Assembly: GCA_963768715.1 (NCBI GenBank)
Contig: CAVYJC010000003.1
Coordinates: 62,001-126,000, forward strand
Direction: 5' to 3'
DNA from: DATKEJ01 sp963768715
GTDB lineage: Bacteria; Bacteroidota; Rhodothermia; Rhodothermales; DATKEJ01
Length of the DNA: 64,000 nt
Shown here: positions 57,769 to 64,000 of the stretch, in pieces
Position numbering within the stretch: the stretch's first letter is position 1
Layout: each line of letters opens with the position of its first letter
Made by a program: the position numbers and the translations under genes
The notes under the pieces: model-generated
Told to the model about the DNA's origin: nothing
The model's input: the letters and a program-made list of their open reading frames with translations, nothing else
Database searches by the model: none

Positions 57769-58822
57769 TCTCGTCCACTAACTCGCGCACGGCGATGGGG
57801 ATACCATCCAGATCGCTCCCCGACATCAGATGAAAGCAGGGTACGCTCTCGACGAGTCGCGCGAGCTTTTCGAAACCTGACGGGCCCAGTTCCCTGTTGA
57901 TTGCGAGGGTCGGAGGCGCCAGCGCCATCAGCGCCTTTGCCGGCGAGGCCGACCGAAACGTCGACTGGACGCTACGCCCCAACTCCGAAAGGACAACCGC
58001 GCGAATCGGCGTCGTACGTCCGATCCGTGACGGCAGGACGCTTGACAGGATGATCAGCGACTTATCGTCGACCGCATGGCGACTCTTTATGGCGTGCGGC
58101 GCAAGTTGGGGAAAGCGCTTCAGATGATCCTCTTCAAAATAGGTCGAATTGTAGATGCTGTGACCCCGGAAGGAACCGTCGGGCAGCGATTCGACACCGA
58201 TCAAATCATCACTGAGGTAGGTGAAACCACCCAGCAGACAAGTAACGGCGGCGGTAGACTTCCCGACGCCGGCCGGACCCGCCAAGAGGATCCCTTTGTT
58301 TTCCATCGCGACAAGACCTGCGTGGACTACGGGAACGTCCTGGCCGTTGTGCCAAAGGACAATGGGCACGTGAAACGGCCGTCCAAGTTCGTAGAGCGAG
58401 AGCACGTCTGCGCCGCGGCAGCATCCGACCAGGTGACCGTTCGCGTGATCGAGACAAAGCGTCGTGTTCTGGTGTCGGTTGAAGCTGAACCGACCTGACT
58501 CGTTCACCGGAGTCGATGGCTTCGACCGGTCCACCTCAGACTGAAGCGTCCCGAGACCGACGCCGGTCACCTGCTCATCCCAGATCTCGACGGTCAGACG
58601 CGGATCCATCTCGCCGCAGGGTTCCTCGAACAGATGTTCGAACGGACGCAACGTGTGTGCCGCGAGGTCTCGTCCCACCAACCTGAGCACCACGCGCCGA
58701 TTCGCCAAGCGGATGCAGGCAGTGGTCGCTTCCTTGGGATTGGCCTCTGCTCCTCGAGCAAAACCTTCCGACATCACGTCGAAGGCCGAAGCAGCCCGGT
58801 GACTGGCGGCGTCCGGATACAT
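57755..58822 (-). CDS. HPr kinase-like P-loop protein (copy 1)
   Basis: An intact 355-residue protein. It has an N-terminal region of unknown fold with L-T-V-E-I-W-D-E-Q-V-T-G near 76-86. The HPrK-like core follows: L-Y-E-L-G-R-P-F-H-V-P near 143, V-V-H-A-G-L-V near 165, the P-loop G-P-A-G-V-G-K-S-T-A at 182-191, and Y-L-S-D-D-L-I-G-V near 202. Related kinases modify precursor peptides in lasso clusters or belong to HPr-rel systems with a PqqD-like partner. A PqqD-like gene lies at the top of this operon. The ATG overlaps the upstream stop codon as TGATG. Confidence 0.85.
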   Translation of the reverse strand: MYPDAASHRAASAFDVMSEGFARGAEANPKEATTACIRLANRRVVLRLVGRDLAAHTLRPFEHLFEEPCGEMDPRLTVEIWDEQVTGVGLGTLQSEVDRSKPSTPVNESGRFSFNRHQNTTLCLDHANGHLVGCCRGADVLSLYELGRPFHVPIVLWHNGQDVPVVHAGLVAMENKGILLAGPAGVGKSTAAVTCLLGGFTYLSDDLIGVESLPDGSFRGHSIYNSTYFEEDHLKRFPQLAPHAIKSRHAVDDKSLIILSSVLPSRIGRTTPIRAVVLSELGRSVQSTFRSASPAKALMALAPPTLAINRELGPSGFEKLARLVESVPCFHLMSGSDLDGIPIAVRELVDEIGDS

Positions 58823-59936
58823 CAGGCCCGCACCTCCCCAATCAGTCTTCTGTAAATCCTGTCGTAGGCCTCGACGTGATTCGACCAGTTGAATGCTTGC
58901 ATAGCGTGTCTGCGGGCTGCAGCTCCCATCGCGATCGCGCGATCGGGATTCGTGAGAAGACGCTCAACGGCCTTCACGAGTTCATCGGTCTCGTCAACAG
59001 GCACGAGGATGCCGGTCTCGTTGTTCTTAACGACTTCCGGCAGCCCGCCGACGTTGGTCGCTACGACCGGACGCTCCATGACCGCGGCCTCCAAAGCCAC
59101 CAAGCCAAATCCTTCCCATCGTGACGGCACGAGCACGATCGAAGCCTTCTCGATCAGGGCCGCAACATCATCCGGGGCGACCCAGCCAACAAAATCGACA
59201 CGATCAGACACTCCCAATCCTGCCGCCTGGTCTGCCAGAGCCTGCCGTTCCGGTCCATCCCCGGCAATTACGAGCCGGATCTCGGGAAACGCCGCACCAG
59301 CACGGCAAACGCCTCGACGGCCAGGTCAACGCCCTTTTCCCTCGAGAGCCGACCCAGGCAAAGCAGTCTGGGCTCGTCGAACCGAAGAGGAGCTGGAGAA
59401 AAATCCCCTGGCGTCCATGCGTTGTGAATGACCGAGGATCGAGAGGCAATGTGTGGGGCCAGACGAAGGGCCTCGTCCAACACGGCCGACGAGCAGCAGG
59501 TCACCCAATCGGCCGCCTGCAGCATCTTGATCAAAACGGAATGATCATCGCTCCCCTGATTGGGAGCGAGACCATGCAGCGTGAGCAGCGTCGGGGCCGA
59601 AAAGGCGTTCGCTGTGGTCAAATGGAAGAAAGTCGTGGCATCGGCAGCGTTCAGGTGGATCAGGTCCGGGGCAAAGGTACGCTTCAATTCACCGACCCGG
59701 CTTCGGACTTCCATCATCTCGTCGATTTTGCCTGAAGCGAGGATGTCTCGGAATGGAAAACGACGAACGGGAATCCCGTGAAATGTGTCGCGCACCGGCA
59801 ACGTAGGCGCATACTGCCGCGTAACCACGCAGAATTCGTAGTCCGGCCCACGCAGAGCAACGAGCAGTTGCGCCGCAAATGACTGGACGCCGCCGATCTC
59901 AGGCCAGAATGCCGGTGACCAGAAGAGCACGCGCAT
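58822..59936 (-). CDS. Glycosyltransferase family 4 protein, frameshifted
   Basis: The start at 59936 (M-R-V-L-F-W-S-P-A-F-W-P-E-I-G-G-V) follows the asparagine synthase stop by two bases. The N-terminal acceptor domain and the linker into the donor domain (L-L-C-L-G-R-L-S-R-E-K-G-V-D-L-A) are in one frame. At about 59282 a missing G shifts the frame. The rest reads I-R-L-V-I-A-G-D-G-P-E-R, V-D-F-V-G-W-V, then V-P-S-R-W-E-G-F-G-L-V-A-L-E-A (donor-sugar E-x7-E motif) and ends G-E-V-R-A. GT4 retaining transferases use nucleotide sugars. A close paralog lies at 61829-62959. Confidence 0.8.
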
Positions 59937-59938
59937 CG

Positions 59939-61807
59939 CTATCCCATCCTCCGTCCTGGCACATTGTCGCTCCGTTTCCGCCAGTGTTTTTCCTCCCACA
60001 GGGAGAGGCTGAGCAGGATCCATAGCCCCATGTCGTGGCCGGTTTCGCCTGCCAGGTGGCGATCGAATAATGCCCGGACGCTGGGCTCGTGAATCGGCAG
60101 TCCAAGTATGTCCTTGCGGCCTAGAACGGATTCTTCGAAGAGCGATCGGAGCGGCCCGCGCAGCCAGTCTCCCATTGGTACAGTAAATCCTCGTTTCGTC
60201 GAGGTCTGGTGAGGGATGAGTCCAGCCAGTGCCCGCCTCAGGGGGAGTTTACCCCCTCTCCCATCGACATCCAGGCATGATTTCCAGTCGATCCGGGCCG
60301 CGACGTCAATCACCTCGCGGTCCAGGAGTGGAACCCGAACCTCCAGGGACTCATGCATGCTCGCGCGATCGACTTTCAAGAGCACCATCGTCAGGAAGCC
60401 GTTGAATTCATTCCAGCGCAGCCATCGGGCGGTCTGATCCGTTTCCCAGCCGTCGTAATCGAATAGCGGGAAATCGTTCGGCCAGTCAGAGATATCGGGA
60501 AAAATATTTCGCAGTCTCGCTTCCGAGAAGTGCGTGTGCTTCATTCGGTAGGCGGCGCCAAGGTTCGCGGGCCACGCGCCCGCGCCTACCTCGAAGAGCC
60601 TCCTCACGTTCCACCGATTATCCGTCGCCGACATGTCGTCGGTTGCCTGAAGAATCGACAGAAAGCGGCCGGCATATCCCCAAAACAATTCATCGCCGCC
60701 ATCCCCGGAAAGGACAACTTTGACCCGTTGCCGGGCCAGCCGGGAAACGAGCAGCGTCGGAAACATCGAGTAGTCGGCGAATGGTTCGCCGCACGCGGCA
60801 ACCACATCATCGATCACGTCGAGTGCTTTACCTGGAACCATCTGCTCGACCACGTGCTCGACCTCGATCTGCTGTGCGTAGAGTGCGGCATCCGCCGATT
60901 CGTCGAGAGAATCTCCGGCGGTGCCGATCGTGAAGGCGGGAATGGGGCCATCCTGGAGGGCTCGCGCCTTCGCGGTGACCAGCGGAGAGTCGATCCCGCC
61001 GGAAAGAAACGTACCCAACGGCACGTCGCTCACGAGCTGTCGCGCAACGGCGGCGCCAACAACCGCATCTACGGCTTCATTCGCCTCGTCTCCGAAAAGA
61101 TCTGCCTCCCGGTTCACGTCGAAAGTGAAGAAACGCCCCCGCTGCAGCTCGCCTTCGACCGTGATCACGAGCCGGCAGCCGGGCTCCAACATTCGGGTCT
61201 TCTCCAGCAAAGCATATGGTGCGGGGATGTAGCCGAGGCGAAGGTACATCGCCAGTGCATCGGGCAACACAGAGAGCTTCCGGCCCCAAGGGTGGGCTAG
61301 AATCTGGTCGTACTGGGAGGCAAACACCAGCCCCTGGGAAGTGTGCATATAGTACAGCGGCTTGATGCCTGCATGATCACGAGCCAGGAGAAGACGCTTG
61401 TCCATCGTGTCGTAGAAAGCAAGCGCGAACATCCCGTTAAAGCGCTCAAGGGCCCCAGCGCCCCAGTGCGCCAGAGCCTGGAGAACGACTTCCGTGTCTC
61501 CGGAGGAGTGAAACCTTGCACCATCCCGCTCGAGATCTCGACGCAACTCGCGGAAATTGTAAACCTCTCCGTTGTAGACGATAGCGTAACGACCGTCCCG
61601 AGTCAGCATGGGTTGGTGGCCCGACGTAGAGAGATCCAGAATCGACAGACGACGAAATCCCAGCGTGCAAGACGATCCATCGTTCCAAATACCTGCGTCA
61701 TCCGGGCCGCGACGGGTCATCATCCCAACGAGCTCTGCGAAAACCCCGTTCTCATGCGCGCCGGATGCTTTTCCACGAAAGGCTATCTCTCCTACGATGC
61801 CACACAT
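59939..61807 (-). CDS. asnB: Asparagine synthase (glutamine-hydrolyzing)
   Basis: An intact 622-residue AsnB-type enzyme. Cys2 (M-C-G-I-V-G) is the glutaminase nucleophile, with R-R-G-P-D-D-A-G, Y-N-G-E-V-Y-N and S-S-G-D-T-E completing the class II amidotransferase site. The synthetase domain has the PP-loop S-G-G-I-D-S at 269-274 and S-G-D-G-G-D-E-L-F-W-G-Y near 360. Housekeeping AsnB makes asparagine. Homologs in peptide clusters (lasso cyclases) form amide or lactam bonds, and others amidate glycans. Its place among glycosyltransferases, HPr-kinase-like and PqqD-like genes suggests a pathway-specific acyl-activation role. Confidence 0.92.
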   Translation of the reverse strand: MCGIVGEIAFRGKASGAHENGVFAELVGMMTRRGPDDAGIWNDGSSCTLGFRRLSILDLSTSGHQPMLTRDGRYAIVYNGEVYNFRELRRDLERDGARFHSSGDTEVVLQALAHWGAGALERFNGMFALAFYDTMDKRLLLARDHAGIKPLYYMHTSQGLVFASQYDQILAHPWGRKLSVLPDALAMYLRLGYIPAPYALLEKTRMLEPGCRLVITVEGELQRGRFFTFDVNREADLFGDEANEAVDAVVGAAVARQLVSDVPLGTFLSGGIDSPLVTAKARALQDGPIPAFTIGTAGDSLDESADAALYAQQIEVEHVVEQMVPGKALDVIDDVVAACGEPFADYSMFPTLLVSRLARQRVKVVLSGDGGDELFWGYAGRFLSILQATDDMSATDNRWNVRRLFEVGAGAWPANLGAAYRMKHTHFSEARLRNIFPDISDWPNDFPLFDYDGWETDQTARWLRWNEFNGFLTMVLLKVDRASMHESLEVRVPLLDREVIDVAARIDWKSCLDVDGRGGKLPLRRALAGLIPHQTSTKRGFTVPMGDWLRGPLRSLFEESVLGRKDILGLPIHEPSVRALFDRHLAGETGHDMGLWILLSLSLWEEKHWRKRSDNVPGRRMG

Positions 61808-61828
61808 GGGAGCTAACTTCTCATCCGG

Positions 61829-62959
61829 TCAGTTTGAGGTAACGCTTGACCGGCCGATGAGTCGCCTGTACAGCGCATCATAGGCATCGACGTATCTCTC
61901 GAAATCGAAGAGTTCCTGAACCCTTGCGCGGGCCGATTGGCCCATTCGGGCCGCCTCTTCGGGGTTTTCCAGCAAATGGAGTGCAGCCGTTGCCAGGGCG
62001 TCCGGATCGTTGGGCTTGACGAGCAATCCCGTATCCTGATGAAGGATGACCTCGGGCAGCCCGCCAACTTGTGTCGCTACAACAGGTCGAGCCATGAGTC
62101 CTGCCTCTTTCGCGACGTTGGGGAGCCCGTCATCTCGTGAAGGAATGAGTACCAGCGTAACCCTGTTGATGAGATCAGGAACCTCTTCCGGATCGACCCA
62201 TCCGAGCAATTCGACGGCTGACTCGAGTCCCAGTCTGGCGATGTCTTGCTCAAGCGCGGCGCGCTCCGGCCCATCCCCGCCGAGAACCAGGCGGGCGTCG
62301 GGCATTCGACTGAGAATCGAGGCGAAGGCGGTCAATGCCAGATCGAAACCTTTCGATCTCACGAGCCGCCCCAGACAAAGTATTCGCGGCGGCCCGGCCG
62401 GTATCGGCGATATGTCAACGGAGGGCGGAGGCTTGCCCTTGTAGATACACGACGAGCGGGAAACCGTCTCTGGAATCCCCTGCCGGATTGTGCTTAGACT
62501 TGCCTCCGATACGCACGTCACCCAGTCGGCCGTCGCCAGGATGCGCCCCGCCAGCGAGTCGCTCCCTGTGCCCTCGGGGAGGAAGGCTGAATCCATGCTT
62601 ACAAGCACCGGCGCCGGATGTGCATCGGTGGTCTGGGAATGGAAAAGGACGCTTGGCCCGAGGAAGTCGATGTGGACCAGGTCCGGGCTGAATTCCCGTT
62701 TCAGGGCGGCAATTCGTTTCTTCATCCCGAAGAGTTGCACGACGTCGCGGCTCTCGAGCGCCGTCCAAAGCGGCCATCGGCAAACCCGCATACCCTCAAA
62801 TTCGTCCTCCTCCGGGAGATCCGCATTCTCCTTCAGGGTTACCACCGTAAACTCGTATCCGCGCGGCCGCAGTGCAGGCAGCAGTCGTTTCGACGTCAGG
62901 CCGACACCTCCGATGCAGGGCCAGAATCGATCCGACCAGAATAGAATGCGCTTCGTCAT
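61829..62959 (-). CDS. Glycosyltransferase family 4 protein
   Basis: The start at 62959 (M-T-K-R-I-L-F-W-S-D-R-F-W-P-C-I-G-G-V) is set by alignment with its paralog. The 376-residue GT-B enzyme has the donor domain I-L-C-L-G-R-L-V-R-S-K-G-F-D-L, L-V-L-G-G-D-G-P-E-R, V-E-L-L-G-W-V and L-I-P-S-R-D-D-G-L-P-N-V-A-K-E-A. It ends near Y-D-A-L-Y-R-R-L-I-G. It lies 21 bases upstream of asnB and 60 bases after the GT2 gene. Intact, which makes it the reference for locating the frameshift in the paralog at 58822-59936. Confidence 0.9.
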   Translation of the reverse strand: MTKRILFWSDRFWPCIGGVGLTSKRLLPALRPRGYEFTVVTLKENADLPEEDEFEGMRVCRWPLWTALESRDVVQLFGMKKRIAALKREFSPDLVHIDFLGPSVLFHSQTTDAHPAPVLVSMDSAFLPEGTGSDSLAGRILATADWVTCVSEASLSTIRQGIPETVSRSSCIYKGKPPPSVDISPIPAGPPRILCLGRLVRSKGFDLALTAFASILSRMPDARLVLGGDGPERAALEQDIARLGLESAVELLGWVDPEEVPDLINRVTLVLIPSRDDGLPNVAKEAGLMARPVVATQVGGLPEVILHQDTGLLVKPNDPDALATAALHLLENPEEAARMGQSARARVQELFDFERYVDAYDALYRRLIGRSSVTSN

Positions 62960-63019
62960 GCTTCTCTCCCACCACGCCAAGTGATGACGCGACTGCCACC
63001 GTTCGAATCAGCCCGGTGG

Positions 63020-63727
63020 CTATTCGACGGTACGCTCGTCAGGATCTCGTTTTCTGTCGATTCTCGCCTTGAGAATGTCGAGAATCGTGTCCCGGCTGTT
63101 CGACGCCAGGTGCCGGCTGCGATTTCCGTCGTGCAGACGGCGGTGGACGAGAACGTCGGGCAGAAGGGCGATGGCAATATTTTTCTCTCTGGCACGCATG
63201 AACCAGTCCAAGTCGTTTCCGTGCTGCAGCGTTTCATCGAACAGGCCGACGGTCCGAAAGACCTCCGCACGGGCCAGCATCGTCACACACAGATAGCCGG
63301 GCATTGCCTCTGCGATGCGATGGTTCTTGAAGCGCTCGGCTTCTTCCTTCATCTCAGGTACCCAAAAGTTCTGGATGTGGGTCACGCACGCATCGAGGGT
63401 GCCGTTAGCCTCGAACTGTTCGACCTGGCGCGTCAGTTTCTCCTTCTGCCAGAGGTCGTCTGCGGCGAGACATGCAACGAGATCGCCGGTGGCAATGCGG
63501 ATGCCATGATTGATCGCTGCGGCCGGTCCGGCATTCGATTGCCGGACAGACCGAACCTGCCCGTCATATCCGGCGATGACATCGGCCGTACCATCCGTCG
63601 ATCCGTCGTCCACTACGATAACCTCGATGGGCCTGTAGGTCTGACCCAGAATGCTGTCCAGAGCTTCGGCCAAATAGCGCTCGCCGTTGAAAACGGGTAC
63701 GACGCAGCTTACGAGAGGCTTCTTCAT
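63020..63727 (-). CDS. Glycosyltransferase family 2 protein
   Basis: The start at 63727 (M-K-K-P-L-V-S-C-V-V-P-V-F-N-G-E-R-Y) fits the family exactly. The 235-residue GT-A enzyme shows V-I-V-V-D-D-G-S-T-D-G-T near 38-49 (nucleotide site), V-R-Q-S-N-A-G-P-A-A-A-I-N-H-G, L-A-A-D-D-L-W (the metal-binding D-D in place of D-x-D) and H-G-N-D-L-D-W-F-M-R-A (catalytic base region). It transfers a sugar in the surface-glycan or peptide-modification pathway of this operon. It starts 24 bases after the PqqD-like gene ends. Confidence 0.9.
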   Translation of the reverse strand: MKKPLVSCVVPVFNGERYLAEALDSILGQTYRPIEVIVVDDGSTDGTADVIAGYDGQVRSVRQSNAGPAAAINHGIRIATGDLVACLAADDLWQKEKLTRQVEQFEANGTLDACVTHIQNFWVPEMKEEAERFKNHRIAEAMPGYLCVTMLARAEVFRTVGLFDETLQHGNDLDWFMRAREKNIAIALLPDVLVHRRLHDGNRSRHLASNSRDTILDILKARIDRKRDPDERTVE

Positions 63728-63751
63728 CGTTCTTCCGACTATCAATCGCTA

Positions 63752-64000
63752 TTACTGACCCTCGCCGGAAGGTGCGTCACCAGTCGCTCTCCACGGCGTG
63801 TTCTCGAGTCCCGGCTGTGGTGGATCGAGAGCCAGTAGATCGCCCATATCCCGGTAGATGTTGAGCACAGGCGGTGTGTAGGCGAGTCGCTCCACTCCAT
63901 TGCCGTCCGGAGGCGCAAGACCCGTCATCTCCTCATCCGATGCCTCGATCAACTTCTCCTCGAGGAGTTGCGCAACAAGGTGGTTCACATCCGACTCAGC
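63752..64000 (-). CDS. PqqD-like protein with Y-x-x-P-x-L / D-M-x-D-L-L-x-L-D-P tail (partial)
   Basis: The frame runs off the right edge; the ATG at 63988 is internal, since the same frame extends upstream (A-E-S-D-V-N-H-L-V-A-Q-L-L-E-E-K-L-I-E). That is the last helix of a PqqD domain, the winged-helix peptide-binding fold (RRE) of RiPP systems. A C-terminal tail follows: A-Y-T-P-P-V-L-N-I-Y-R-D-M-G-D-L-L-A-L-D-P-P. Y-x-x-P-x-L is the leader motif recognised by PqqD/B1 proteins of lasso clusters, and the D-M-x-D-L-L-x-L-D-P element occurs in PqqD-like proteins of HPr-kinase-associated systems. It probably presents a peptide to the kinase or synthase in this operon. Confidence 0.7.
   Translation of the reverse strand, partial: AESDVNHLVAQLLEEKLIEASDEEMTGLAPPDGNGVERLAYTPPVLNIYRDMGDLLALDPPQPGLENTPWRATGDAPSGEGQ

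Noticed and set aside
53472..64000. A complete lasso peptide cluster
   Set aside because: No precursor peptide and no transglutaminase-like B2 protease are visible in the window; only accessory-type genes are present, so the stronger claim is not made.

Overview
The window reads as one contig of a Gram-negative bacterium of the Fibrobacterota-Chlorobiota-Bacteroidota kind, most like Rhodothermota or a neighbouring phylum. The basis is several secreted proteins with C-terminal type IX secretion sorting domains containing the N-Y-P-N-P-F motif, lipoprotein and Tat signal peptides, moderately high GC, and sugar-acid, amino-sugar and polysaccharide-degrading functions. The phylum is inferred from gene content only.

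Layout. 1-5 kb: two large paralogous secreted proteins (the left one cut by the window edge, the second frameshifted). 5.7-13.2 kb: a minus-strand catabolic operon (Ldh-type dehydrogenase, SDR, enolase-superfamily enzyme, NTF2-like/RidA, creatininase-like amidohydrolase, Na+/solute symporter with a 48-residue partner, GYD protein). 13.5-19.7 kb: a membrane protein with an early stop codon, tRNA-Leu, a chimeric transposase remnant, a sorting-domain protein, an S74 chaperone-type surface protein and a lipoprotein. 19.8-22.4 kb: a toxin-antitoxin island (three modules and a GIY-YIG-like gene). 22.5-26.6 kb: an Asp-box secreted protein, an SH3-like protein, a polyamine-type binding lipoprotein and an exported protein. 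26.7-31.8 kb: a MITE-like element and an amino-sugar locus (AGE epimerase, MFS transporter, NagA, NagB). 32-53.4 kb: mixed enzymes and membrane proteins with several decayed gene fragments, a DUF4398/OmpA pair, a second symporter, a B12-radical SAM protein and a heparinase-like lyase. 53.4-64 kb: a glycosyltransferase facing a minus-strand operon of PqqD-like protein, glycosyltransferases, asparagine synthase, two HPr-kinase-like proteins and two PF14907-type nucleotidyltransferases. This resembles the HPr-kinase/PqqD peptide-modification or lasso-peptide-related systems and is the best candidate for an undescribed system here.

Two window-wide properties stand out. First, about two dozen intergenic arrays are built of 7-bp words. 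The word differs between arrays (AATTAGC, AATTCTG, AATTAAG, ACACCGA, GGACTCC, GTTCGTG, TACTTGG and others) but the 7-bp period is kept. They lie at gene ends, start regions, beside the tRNA and at one gene breakpoint, and they sometimes encode protein termini. Second, at least nine genes carry single-base frameshifts and two carry in-frame stops. This points to uncorrected assembly indels, real decay, or both; reads would decide.
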